NCBI GenBank assembly: GCA_903854305.1
Contig: CAINWC010000210.1
Coordinates: forward strand, 1 to 11,174
Length of the DNA: 11,174 nucleotides
Reading direction: 5' to 3'
From: an uncultured Pseudomonadota bacterium
Lineage (GTDB): Bacteria; Pseudomonadota; Gammaproteobacteria; Burkholderiales; Methylophilaceae
Shown: positions 1-7,729 of the stretch, in pieces
How positions within the stretch are numbered: the stretch's first letter is position 1
Layout of the letters: every line of letters begins with the position of its first letter
Program-made: the position numbers and the translations under genes
The notes under the pieces: model-generated
Database searches by the model: none
Told to the model about the DNA's origin: nothing
Seen by the model: only the letters and a program-made list of their open reading frames with translations

Positions 1-1
1 A

Positions 2-226
2 AGAGCAGAAAAAGTAAAGGTGGAAGCCCTTGATAAGGACGGCAATAAATTTACTTTAAATGCTGAAGGCTTGCTGAGTGTATGTATTCAGCATGAAATT
101 GATCATTTATTGGGTAAAGTCTTCGTTGAGTATTTATCACCGCTTAAACGCAATCGCATTAAAAATAAAATGCTGAAACAAAATCGTGACAATGACCAAG
201 CGCGGTCGCGCCACGTCAATATCTAG
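2..226 (+). CDS. def: Peptide deformylase, C-terminal part (5' end outside window)
   Basis: The gene is open from the window edge (codons in phase with base 2) to a TAG at 224-226, giving the last 74 residues of a protein normally about 165-180 long. The decisive sign is QHEIDHLLG, encoded from base 89. This is motif 3 of peptide deformylase, whose HExxH supplies two histidine metal ligands and the catalytic glutamate. The following [10 protein letters not shown] and a basic tail rich in K, N and R match the family's end. The enzyme removes the formyl group from the N-terminal methionine of nascent proteins in the cytoplasm. Its partner fmt starts 40 bases downstream on the same strand, the classical def-fmt pair. 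The GTG at base 20 is internal, because the deformylase-like frame continues upstream of it. The catalytic motifs 1 and 2 lie outside the window and cannot be checked. Confidence 0.95.
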   Translation, partial: RAEKVKVEALDKDGNKFTLNAEGLLSVCIQHEIDHLLGKVFVEYLSPLKRNRIKNKMLKQNRDNDQARSRHVNI

Positions 227-266
227 CAAGCCAAATATTCAGTTGCCCAATATCTAAGGTTAAAAG

Positions 267-1196
267 TTGAAAATTATTTTTGCTGGTACACCAGAGTTTG
301 CCGTTCCCGCGCTTGCTGCGCTTATTGAAGCTGGTCATCAAGTTGTAATGGTACTCACCCAGCCTGATCGACCCGCAGGGCGAGGGATGAAGCTTAAACC
401 TAGTCCAGTCAAAGTGTTGGCAGAACAACATGGTTTGCCTGTATTTCAACCAGAAACATTAAAAGATGTGGCGGTTCAAGCGCAGATTGCGGCAGTGGAT
501 GCCGACGTGATGATAGTTGCGGCTTATGGGCTGATTATTCCTACGGTGACATTAAATACGCCGCGTTATGGTTGCTATAACATTCATGCATCCTTGTTGC
601 CGCGTTGGCGTGGCGCTGCGCCAATTCACCGCTCATTGTTGGCGGGTGACATTGAAACTGGCGTGACGGTTATGGAGGTCGTGCCAGCTTTGGATGCAGG
701 CGCGATGGTGAGTCGTGGCATTGTGCCGATTACTGATATTGATACTACGCAAACACTGCATGATGCGTTGAGTGCAATAGGTGCAAAGCTGATGGTAGAT
801 GCAATGGCAATTTTGGCAGAAAAAGGCGCATTGCCAGCTACGCCACAAGATGAAGCTTTTGTAACGTATGCGCACAAGCTAGAAAAAGCTGAAGCAGCTA
901 TTGATTGGCAAAAAAGCGCAGTAGATATTTCGCGCCAAGTACGTGCTTTTAATCCATTTCCCGTGGCGCAAAGCAAATTTAAAGGAGATGTTTGCCGGAT
1001 TTGGATGGCAACAGCGCAAGCAGGTAAAGCTAACGCAGGCGAAATCGTCAGCGTGCATGATGGCGTGTTGGTTGGCTGCGGCGACGGTTTATTGCACATT
1101 ACTGAGCTGCAAGCGCCGGGTGGCAAGCGTCTTGGCGCACAGGCTTTTGTGCAAGGACATAATTTACAAATTGGCGATGTGTTTACTGTAGAGTGA
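267..1196 (+). CDS. fmt: Methionyl-tRNA formyltransferase
   Basis: The enzyme transfers a formyl group from 10-formyl-tetrahydrofolate to methionyl-tRNA(fMet) for translation initiation. The 309 residues are a normal family length. The N-terminal Rossmann-type domain opens with MKIIFAGTPEFAVPAL. The catalytic triad of the formyltransferase fold is visible as N105, H107 (in YNIHASLLP) and D143 (in ALDAGAM), with the signature SLLPRWRGAAPI at 109-120. The C-terminal tRNA-binding domain (about 205-309) includes VRAFNPFPVA and a basic GGKRLGAQ near the end. I chose the TTG at 267 because the family begins exactly at MKIIFAGTPEF, no ATG or GTG in frame lies nearby, and a modest AAGG (256-259) precedes it. 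It lies directly behind def and is very probably cotranscribed with it. All key residues are present. Confidence 0.97.
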   Translation: MKIIFAGTPEFAVPALAALIEAGHQVVMVLTQPDRPAGRGMKLKPSPVKVLAEQHGLPVFQPETLKDVAVQAQIAAVDADVMIVAAYGLIIPTVTLNTPRYGCYNIHASLLPRWRGAAPIHRSLLAGDIETGVTVMEVVPALDAGAMVSRGIVPITDIDTTQTLHDALSAIGAKLMVDAMAILAEKGALPATPQDEAFVTYAHKLEKAEAAIDWQKSAVDISRQVRAFNPFPVAQSKFKGDVCRIWMATAQAGKANAGEIVSVHDGVLVGCGDGLLHITELQAPGGKRLGAQAFVQGHNLQIGDVFTVE

Positions 1197-1277
1197 TTTG
1201 CTGCATTAATGCATTGAATTTTAAGCAGCCATAACAATCTTAGTCCATGTAAGTTCGTTAAAAATACGGAGTAAAAA

Positions 1278-2135
1278 ATGTTAGGTAACTGGTTAAAAAC
1301 AACGATTTTAATGGCCGCGATTGTCGCCCTATTTGGCGCAGTGGGCGCAGCGCTCGGTGGTTCTGGCGGCATGATGATGGCCTTGGCGTTAGCCGCAGGT
1401 ATGAATGTATATGCTTACTGGTTTTCAGATAAAGCGGTACTTAAAATGTATGGTGCGCAAGAAGTCACACCAGATAACGTGCAGTTTCGCAATTATTACA
1501 ATATGGTGAGGGAGCTTTCTGAAAATGCACAGCTACCCATGCCAAAAGTCTATGTGATGGATGAAGCGCAACCGAATGCTTTTGCCACAGGTCGTAACCC
1601 AGAGCATGCCGCAGTAGCAGCGACCACTGGCATTATGCAAGCCTTAACGGAGCGTGAATTACGCGGCGTAATGGCGCATGAGTTAGCCCATGTAAAACAC
1701 AGAGACACATTGATTTCAACAATATCCGCCACGATGGCAGGTGCCATTTCATCCATCGGTACTTTTGGCATGTTGTTTGGCGGTGGACGCAGTGATAGCG
1801 GTGAGCGTAGCGTGAGCCCAATTGTGGCAATGCTGATGATGTTTTTAGCCCCATTAGCTGCATCGCTTATTCAAATGGCAATATCACGCTCACGTGAGTT
1901 TGAGGCAGATAGAATGGGGGCGGAAATTTGCAGAGACCCTAAAGCATTGGCCAGCGCGCTTGAGAAGATTCATCATTACGCACATCAAATTTCTAATCCA
2001 ACCGCAGAGGCGCATCCGGAAACGGGGCAGATGATGATTATTAATCCATTGTCAGGACGCTCGTTTGATAGTTTGTTTAGTACGCATCCGCAGACTGAGG
2101 AGCGGGTGGCGCGGTTGATGGCGATGGTGATTTAA
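1278..2135 (+). CDS. htpX: Protease HtpX (M48B membrane zinc metalloprotease)
   Basis: HtpX is an inner-membrane zinc endopeptidase that clears misfolded or damaged membrane proteins and works in parallel with FtsH. The 285 residues match the family. Two N-terminal membrane segments (about 6-27 and 31-49) are followed by a cytoplasmic catalytic part with HELAH at 134-138 (H134 and H138 as zinc ligands, E135 as catalytic base). The third ligand is E207 in [12 protein letters not shown]. Further hydrophobic segments lie at about 149-168 (ending in a GGG) and 181-203. The ATG at 1278 follows a good ribosome-binding site, CGGAG at 1267-1271. An 81-base gap separates it from fmt, so it may have its own promoter, but I see no convincing -35/-10 pair. 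Classical HtpX is induced by envelope stress through CpxR; I see no clear CpxR box here. Confidence 0.95.
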   Translation: MLGNWLKTTILMAAIVALFGAVGAALGGSGGMMMALALAAGMNVYAYWFSDKAVLKMYGAQEVTPDNVQFRNYYNMVRELSENAQLPMPKVYVMDEAQPNAFATGRNPEHAAVAATTGIMQALTERELRGVMAHELAHVKHRDTLISTISATMAGAISSIGTFGMLFGGGRSDSGERSVSPIVAMLMMFLAPLAASLIQMAISRSREFEADRMGAEICRDPKALASALEKIHHYAHQISNPTAEAHPETGQMMIINPLSGRSFDSLFSTHPQTEERVARLMAMVI

Positions 2136-2153
2136 TTCGCATCTATTATATGG

Positions 2154-2171
2154 ATACCGGCTTTGCGGTAT
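2154..2171 (+). other. Small hairpin between htpX and rsmB
   Basis: ATACCG (2154-2159) and CGGTAT (2166-2171) can form a 6-bp stem around a 6-base loop, 18 bases after the htpX stop. There is no run of T behind it, so it is not a canonical intrinsic terminator. It could be a 3'-end stabiliser or chance. The remainder of the gap (2172-2225) is AT-rich and contains TAAAAT near 2191, which could be a -10 element for rsmB, but no good -35 is seen at the right distance. Confidence 0.25.
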
Positions 2172-2225
2172 GACAGCCGATATATGGGTTAAAATAGACT
2201 TTTAGCAGACATTCGAAAGTTTTCT

Positions 2226-3530
2226 TTGTATATATCCCAACAAATCGCCGCTAATGCAGTGAATCAAGTGTTATCTGGCCGCAATCTTACTTTGGCATTG
2301 CCTGCAGCATTGGCTGCTTTTCCTAACGCTACGCCCCAGCAGCGCGGTGCGGCACAAGATTTAAGTTATGGCACATTGCGTTTTTATGGCGAGATTGATG
2401 CTTATCTGACGCAGTTACTAGAAAAGCCATTAACGGATGATCGTATTCATACTTTGTTATTGGTAGCAATTTACCAATTATTGCATGATAAGGCTGATGC
2501 CTTTACCGTAGTCAATCAAGCCGTATATGCCGTAAGTGAGCTTAAGCGTCCAGTACCTAAAAGTTGGGCAAAAGGGTTGGTCAATGCTATTTTGCGTAAT
2601 TTTTTACGTCAAAAAGAGCAACTTGCGAAAGCTTTGAATGCTAGTGAGGTGGCTACTTATTCTTATCCACAATGGTGGATTAACAAGCTTAAGACGCAAT
2701 ATCCTGACCATTGGCAAGGCATGTTGGAAACTGGCAATCAGCATCCACCGATGACTTTGCGGGTGAATACGCAAAAAATCAGCATCGACGATTATATGCA
2801 ATTATTAGCGCGCCAAGATATTGAGGCCACGCATATTGGCGGACAGGCCGTTACTTTAACTCGGCCGCAGCCGGTGGAGAAGATACCAGGGTTTACGGAT
2901 GGCGTAGTTTCTGTGCAGGATTATGGCGCGCAGTTAGCCGCATACTTGTTAGATTTAACGCCTAATTTAAATATACTGGATGCCTGTTGTGCGCCTGGCG
3001 GTAAAACTGGTCATATTTTAGAGTTGGCAGACGTTGCGCTCACCTCGCTTGATAGTGATGAAGCGCGTTTGCAGCGTGTGCAAAGTAATTTGGATAGACT
3101 AGGATTGCAGGCTAATTTAGTGGTTGGCGATGCGTCATCCGCCAGTTGGTGGGATGGTAAAAGTTTTGATAGAATTTTAGCCGATGTACCGTGTACGGCT
3201 TCTGGCATTGTGCGACGCCATGTGGATATTAAATGGCTGCGGCGCGATGCCGATGTGGCTTCTTTTGCTGCGCAACAAGCGAAAATTTTGCCGAGTTTAT
3301 GGCAGATGTTGGCTAAGGGGGGTAAATTGCTTTATGTAACCTGCTCAATTTTTAATGAAGAAAATCAAGGGCAAATAGATAGGTTTTTAAAAAACAATAC
3401 GGATGCAACGCAATTGCCGTTTGCATTGCCTGTTAATCATCCGCAAGCCAGCATCACGCACATAAATGGTCAGCTGATTCCTTCAACCGCACATGACGGC
3501 TTTTTTTATGCATTGCTGCAAAAAATTTAG
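2226..3530 (+). CDS. rsmB: 16S rRNA (cytosine-967-C5) methyltransferase RsmB
   Basis: RsmB (Sun/Fmu) methylates C967 of 16S rRNA from S-adenosylmethionine. The 434 residues match the usual length. An N-terminal NusB-like all-helical RNA-binding domain (about 1-145, with QRGAAQDLSYGTLR and AYAVSELKRP-like wording) is followed by a Rossmann methyltransferase domain. Its SAM-binding motif I is LDACCAPGGKTGHILEL at 251-267. Motif IV is DVPCTASG with C323, and motif VI is YVTCSIFNEEN with the nucleophile C373. Both cysteines needed by the m5C class are present. The TTG at 2226 fits the family's usual start (xxISQQIAANAVNQVLxGRNL) and has a weak GAAAG at 2215-2219. Later ATG or GTG codons would cut into the NusB-like domain. 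The 3' end overlaps the next gene by 38 bases. Confidence 0.96.
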   Translation: MYISQQIAANAVNQVLSGRNLTLALPAALAAFPNATPQQRGAAQDLSYGTLRFYGEIDAYLTQLLEKPLTDDRIHTLLLVAIYQLLHDKADAFTVVNQAVYAVSELKRPVPKSWAKGLVNAILRNFLRQKEQLAKALNASEVATYSYPQWWINKLKTQYPDHWQGMLETGNQHPPMTLRVNTQKISIDDYMQLLARQDIEATHIGGQAVTLTRPQPVEKIPGFTDGVVSVQDYGAQLAAYLLDLTPNLNILDACCAPGGKTGHILELADVALTSLDSDEARLQRVQSNLDRLGLQANLVVGDASSASWWDGKSFDRILADVPCTASGIVRRHVDIKWLRRDADVASFAAQQAKILPSLWQMLAKGGKLLYVTCSIFNEENQGQIDRFLKNNTDATQLPFALPVNHPQASITHINGQLIPSTAHDGFFYALLQKI

Positions 3531-4077
3531 ACAATTTCTATTGGTGTGGCTATTCGCATTTTTTGCTACCACAGCGCTCGCTGGCAATAGCAGTATGAAC
3601 ATCAGAACCGCGGAGTTAGTTCCGCTTGATGATAGTTATGCGCTAAAAGCAGACGTCGATATCAAATTTAGCAATGAAATTGAGCAAGCTATTATTAAAG
3701 GCTTCGAACTTAATTTTATCGTTGAGTTTCAGCTGGTTTCGCCGCGAAAATATTGGTTTGATGATGAAATCGTGACGGTGAGACATGAAGTTGCTTTAAG
3801 TTATCACGCGCTTTCTAGGCAGTATTTGCTAGTGCAGGATGGTCAACAAAAAACCTTTGTAACTTTAGATGAAGCAACCGATGAGTTGTCGGATATTAGT
3901 AATTTAAAAGTGTTAAAAAAGTCTGACGTTGAAAAAGGCGGTATTTATAAAGCTATTTTGCTGATGCGATTAGACTATAAAAAACTGCCGAAAGCTTTGC
4001 AGGTTGATGCGCTTGGTTCAGATGAGTGGAAAATAAGCTCGCAACGTTTTGAATGGACACCAAGTTTGTTCAAATGA
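3493..4077 (+). CDS. DUF4390 secreted protein, partner gene of NtrYX
   Basis: A protein of 194 residues with a clear export signal: two basic residues (K10, K11), a hydrophobic stretch FLLVWLFAFFATT, and a signal peptidase site after TALA (residue 30). The mature part of about 164 residues looks beta-rich (SYALKADVDIKFSNEIEQAIIKG then ELNFIVEFQLV) and ends in WKISSQRFEWTP. The wording and position match the DUF4390 family, which in betaproteobacteria typically lies just before the NtrY-like kinase; its biochemical role is unknown to me. A periplasmic location is inferred. The ATG at 3493 overlaps rsmB by 38 bases. A second in-frame ATG at 3508 would leave the signal peptide intact and is an equally plausible start; neither has a strong ribosome-binding site, which suggests translational coupling to rsmB. 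The stop overlaps the ATG of the kinase gene (ATGA). Confidence 0.85.
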   Translation: MTAFFMHCCKKFRQFLLVWLFAFFATTALAGNSSMNIRTAELVPLDDSYALKADVDIKFSNEIEQAIIKGFELNFIVEFQLVSPRKYWFDDEIVTVRHEVALSYHALSRQYLLVQDGQQKTFVTLDEATDELSDISNLKVLKKSDVEKGGIYKAILLMRLDYKKLPKALQVDALGSDEWKISSQRFEWTPSLFK

Positions 4078-6317
4078 AATACATCTTAATCGTGAGCGCC
4101 ACTTTAGGCGCATTTTTGCTCTATTTACTCTCAAATGCCAGTGCTAGTACAGCGGCATCTGGCGAGTATTACACTTTATTGGTGACACTCAATATTGTGT
4201 TGGCAGTTTTTCTGGTAGTGCTGATTGGTGTGCAGCTTTTTGGTTTGTACCGAAAAATTCGCGCGCACGTCATGGGTAGTCGCTTTACCTTACGTTTATT
4301 GACTACCTTTGCACTCATGGCGATTATCCCGGGGTTAATTGTGTATTTAGTCTCAGTGAATTTTTTAACACGCTCTATTGAATCTTGGTTTAATGTAAAG
4401 GTAGAGGCGGCACTTGAAGGCGGGCTTAATTTAGGTAGAACTGCCTTGGATATTATGCTAGTGGATGTTAAGGAAAAAGGCGAAAGTATGGCAACCAGCT
4501 TAGCTTTTCAACCTGCAAACACGCATTTTTCTATGTTGAATGATTTGCGTGAAAAAAGCGGTATTCAAGATGCCACTTTATTAACGGTACAAGGCAGAAT
4601 TTTAGCGGTATCAAGTAGCGACTCATCAAGTTTTTTACCGGAGTTACCAAGCAAATCGCAGCTAAGGCAAGCGCGCACACATATTTTAGGTAGCATAGAG
4701 CCCATCGGTAAAAAGGGGTTGTATTTGCGCGTACTCGCGCCTGTTACCGTACAAGATCTGGCAGGTGAAACGCGTATCTTACAGCTGCTACAACCAGTGC
4801 CAAAGTCGCTCGCAAGCACAGCTGAAGCGGTGCAGGATGTTTATCAGGATTACCAAAAGCTTTCTTATAGCCGCACTTCGTTAAGAGAGGTATTTGCGCT
4901 TACATTAACCTTGGTGATGATGTTAGCCATACTGGGTGCCGTGGCCATTGCATTTGTATTGAGCCGCAGGTTATCTGCGCCACTAACGGTGTTGGCCGAA
5001 GGCACCAAAGCGATTGCAAGTGGTGATTACAGTACGATGTTGCCTGAACATGGTAAAGACGAGCTGGGCGTGTTGGTAAAATCTTTTAATAGTATGACGC
5101 GCCAGTTAAATGATGCGACTAAAGCCGCGGATAGTAGCCGTGCGCGGGTTGAGGCCGCCCGTGGCTATTTAGAAACGATATTGGCACATTTGTCATCTGG
5201 CGTTATGGCGCTGAATAGACGTGGTGAATTACGTACTTTCAATGAAGCGGCAGTCAACATTCTAGGTGTTACTTTGGAGAATTATGTAGGCTTCACGCTA
5301 GCTGAAATTATTGCTAAACAAGCGCGATTAGAAAGTTTTTTTCAAGTAATCGCTGTGCATATCCAGCAAGATGATTCAGAAAAAGATGGGCTAAAAGACG
5401 GTCAAAAAAATACTCAAAAAGATGAAATTCAAACTCAAATTGAGTTGGTTACGACACAAGGTAAGCAAATTTTAACGGTGCGTGGCACACGTTTGCCCGA
5501 TGGCGGCTATGTAGCGGTATTTGATGATGCCACCAATATGGTGCAAGCCCAGCGGGATGCCGCATGGGGTGAGGTGGCCAGACGACTTGCGCATGAAATT
5601 AAAAATCCACTTACTCCTATTCAATTGTCTGCCGAACGTATGGCGCATAAATTGCTTAGTAAATTAGATGATGCTGATGCAGAGATGCTTAAACGCTCCA
5701 CTGAAACTATTGTAAATCAAGTCGATGCCATGAAGCGTATGGTCAATGAGTTTAGCGAGTATGCACGATCACCAGCACCGCAACTCGAGCGATTGGATTT
5801 AAACAAGTTGATTCGTGAGGTATCATCGCTATATGATTTACAAGGCGATAAAACGCCACATATACAAATAAAACTATCGCTGGCAAAGCAAGCTTGCACG
5901 ATTCAAGGTGATAGCACCATGCTACGGCAAGTGTTACATAATTTATTGCAAAATGCCCAGGATGCATTATCCGCCAAAGCTACGCCGATGATCTCTGTTC
6001 AGACTGAGGTGGTGAATGATCTGCTGGTATTAACGGTAGCAGATAATGGCGCTGGTTTTCCCACAGAAATGTTGGCACGGGTTTTTGAGCCTTACATGAC
6101 CACGAAGCCGCATGGTACGGGGCTTGGTTTAGCCATCGTTAAAAAAATTATAGAAGAGCATAAGGGCAGCATTAAAATTGAAAATGTGCCGATAGTTGGT
6201 ACAGAAAAAAATAACGTGCAGAACATTGATACAGAAAATGCCGGAGCCATCGTGACGATTAGTATTCCGCTCCAGTTGGATGAAATAAGCCCAAAGAATG
6301 ATAGCTTGAAACTTTAA
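4074..6317 (+). CDS. ntrY: NtrY-like membrane sensor histidine kinase
   Basis: A complete transmembrane histidine kinase of 747 residues from this start. Membrane segments lie at about 3-20, 35-58 and 77-98. A sensing region (about 99-272, periplasmic by family analogy) begins with SIESWFNVKVEAALEGGLNLGR, typical of betaproteobacterial NtrY. A fourth segment lies at about 275-296. A HAMP linker (about 297-350), a PAS domain (about 362-485), the dimerisation/phosphoacceptor domain with RLAHEIKNPLTPIQLSAERM (H507), and the HATPase domain follow; the last has N-box N623/N627, G1 DNGAG at 657-661 and G2 GTGLGLAI at 681-688. All catalytic motifs are intact. I chose ATG 4074 because its ATGA overlaps the stop of the DUF4390 gene and the family starts with a short basic stretch before the membrane segment. 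ATG 4053 (7 residues longer) is possible. Two low-complexity insertions are reported as findings. The cognate regulator follows after 12 bases. Confidence 0.93.
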   Translation: MKYILIVSATLGAFLLYLLSNASASTAASGEYYTLLVTLNIVLAVFLVVLIGVQLFGLYRKIRAHVMGSRFTLRLLTTFALMAIIPGLIVYLVSVNFLTRSIESWFNVKVEAALEGGLNLGRTALDIMLVDVKEKGESMATSLAFQPANTHFSMLNDLREKSGIQDATLLTVQGRILAVSSSDSSSFLPELPSKSQLRQARTHILGSIEPIGKKGLYLRVLAPVTVQDLAGETRILQLLQPVPKSLASTAEAVQDVYQDYQKLSYSRTSLREVFALTLTLVMMLAILGAVAIAFVLSRRLSAPLTVLAEGTKAIASGDYSTMLPEHGKDELGVLVKSFNSMTRQLNDATKAADSSRARVEAARGYLETILAHLSSGVMALNRRGELRTFNEAAVNILGVTLENYVGFTLAEIIAKQARLESFFQVIAVHIQQDDSEKDGLKDGQKNTQKDEIQTQIELVTTQGKQILTVRGTRLPDGGYVAVFDDATNMVQAQRDAAWGEVARRLAHEIKNPLTPIQLSAERMAHKLLSKLDDADAEMLKRSTETIVNQVDAMKRMVNEFSEYARSPAPQLERLDLNKLIREVSSLYDLQGDKTPHIQIKLSLAKQACTIQGDSTMLRQVLHNLLQNAQDALSAKATPMISVQTEVVNDLLVLTVADNGAGFPTEMLARVFEPYMTTKPHGTGLGLAIVKKIIEEHKGSIKIENVPIVGTEKNNVQNIDTENAGAIVTISIPLQLDEISPKNDSLKL

Positions 6318-6329
6318 AAGATAAACAAT

Positions 6330-7664
6330 ATGGCATCCAGACGAATATTAGTAGTTGACGACGAAATCGGCATACGTGAGCTATTGCGTGATATTTTGCA
6401 AGATGAAGGGTATCACGTCGAGCTCGCAGAAAATGCGGCAGCGGCGCGTGCTATACGCTTGCACGAGCGGCCCGACATTGTGTTATTAGATATCTGGATG
6501 CCGGATTGTGATGGTATTAGCTTGTTAAAAGAGTGGGGCAGCAGCGGCTTGCTGACGATGCCGGTTGTTATGATGTCTGGTCACGGCACCATTGATACCG
6601 CCGTGGAAGCAACACGTATCGGTGCTTTTGATTTCTTAGAAAAGCCGATTGCGCTCCAAAAGCTATTAAAAACCGTAAGCACAGCACTCAAACATAGTGA
6701 GCAGTTACCAAAGTCTGAGATGAGTCTGGCCAGTTTAGGCAAGAGCCAGATTGTAGTTGCACTGAAAGATCGATTAGATAAAATTGCCGCTAGCGCTAGT
6801 GTTAGCCCTGGTCCCGTATTGTTGATTGGGCCTAAAGGCGGTGGTGCAGAGTTGTGTGGACGTTTTTTGCAAAATGCCAATACACCGTGGTTGCAATTAA
6901 CTGAATTTAGCCAGTTGGTCAGTGCACCTTTAGATATTTTAGAACCGATACGAGATGGTGTGCTATACATTGCCGAAGTTGCCGAACTCAGTAAAACAGA
7001 GCAAAAAGGCTTGTTGTTACTGATTACAAAATCAGATAAATACAATGTACGTGTGGTGTGTAGCACTAGTGAAAACTTACCGAAACTGCAAGTCGAGGCA
7101 TTGTTTGACCACAATCTACTGCAAATTTTATCTGCAGTTTCGCTCCGCATCCCAGCGCTTGATGAGCATAAAGAAGATATTCCAGACTTGGCGATTGCTA
7201 TTGCGAACTTACAGTTTGAACTTGCTGATGTTGAATATCGCGAGTTTGATATTGCTGCGTTAAATAGTCTGCGTAACGCTGATTGGCCAGGTGATTTGGC
7301 GCAATTGGATGCAGTGATTCGCAATTTGATACAAACAAGTTTAGGTAATAAAATTACCTTAGCCGATGTAAACCGGGTATTGCATCAGTTTGATGATGCG
7401 CAGGCTGGAGCAGTCTCACAACAACTTTCAACAGAACCAACCCAGGCGACCAATGCCCCGGTTAAAACCTTGCAAACAGCGGTTGTAGAAGCGAATCTAA
7501 ATCAACCACTGCGTGAAGCGAGGGATGATTTTGAGCGTTTATATTTTGAGTATCATATGAAAGATTCAACCAATAACATGAGCAAACTTGCAGAAATTGC
7601 AGGTTTAGAGCGCACGCATCTGTATCGAAAACTGAAGCAGCTGGGTATTAAAATTAAGGGCTGA
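6330..7664 (+). CDS. ntrX: NtrX-like response regulator with degenerate AAA+ domain
   Basis: A response regulator of 444 residues, 12 bases behind its kinase. The receiver domain (about 4-121) is intact: acidic pair D10/D11, phosphoacceptor D54 (VLLDIWMPDCDG), S83 and K105 (FLEKP). The C-terminal Fis-type helix-turn-helix (about 393-444) is also intact, ending in LAEIAGLERTHLYRKLKQLG. The centre (about 136-355) is recognisably the sigma-54 activator AAA+ domain, with retained landmarks such as PALDEHKEDIPDLA and NADWPGDLAQLDAVIRNL. Its working parts are missing: Walker A reads GPKGGGAEL (167-175) without GK[ST], Walker B reads GVLYIAEVAEL (210-220) with alanine for aspartate, no GAFTGA loop exists, and the arginine-finger segment (about 258-272) lacks arginines until R273. 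It likely binds DNA under phosphorylation control but cannot remodel sigma-54 polymerase. Family assignment is firm; the gene name reflects homology and neighbourhood, not proven nitrogen control. Confidence 0.88.
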   Translation: MASRRILVVDDEIGIRELLRDILQDEGYHVELAENAAAARAIRLHERPDIVLLDIWMPDCDGISLLKEWGSSGLLTMPVVMMSGHGTIDTAVEATRIGAFDFLEKPIALQKLLKTVSTALKHSEQLPKSEMSLASLGKSQIVVALKDRLDKIAASASVSPGPVLLIGPKGGGAELCGRFLQNANTPWLQLTEFSQLVSAPLDILEPIRDGVLYIAEVAELSKTEQKGLLLLITKSDKYNVRVVCSTSENLPKLQVEALFDHNLLQILSAVSLRIPALDEHKEDIPDLAIAIANLQFELADVEYREFDIAALNSLRNADWPGDLAQLDAVIRNLIQTSLGNKITLADVNRVLHQFDDAQAGAVSQQLSTEPTQATNAPVKTLQTAVVEANLNQPLREARDDFERLYFEYHMKDSTNNMSKLAEIAGLERTHLYRKLKQLGIKIKG

Positions 7665-7729
7665 TTCTTTGCCTGTAGAATCGGACTGTGACCGCGAATA
7701 ATGGGGCGATTAAAGAGTATCCATTCCTA

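Noticed and set aside
1200..1234. GCTGC...GCAGC inverted repeat after fmt as a terminator
   Set aside because: The stem is five base pairs with a long loop and no following T-run; it is likely chance.
626..1372. Open frame of 248 codons on the - strand antisense to fmt and into htpX
   Set aside because: It lies opposite two well-recognised genes, has a Pro/Ala/Ser/Cys-rich composition typical of a complementary-strand shadow, and shows no known motif.
6581..7324. Open frame of 247 codons on the - strand antisense to the ntrX AAA+ region
   Set aside because: It is serine- and asparagine-rich with no domain signature, while the + strand frame has clear response-regulator landmarks on both sides. 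I considered whether it explained the odd central domain of ntrX, but the landmarks of the AAA+ fold are still readable in the + frame.
6330..7664. Possible frameshift or sequencing error as cause of the missing AAA+ motifs in ntrX
   Set aside because: The frame is open throughout. AAA+ landmarks before and after the lost motifs are in the same frame, and I saw no canonical Walker or GAFTGA wording in the one other-frame + strand translation I examined there (7045-7263).
7663..7682. GATTCT...AGAATC inverted repeat right at the ntrX stop as a terminator
   Set aside because: The stem is only 6 bp and AT-rich, the loop is 8 bases and no T-run follows on either side, so it cannot be called an intrinsic terminator.
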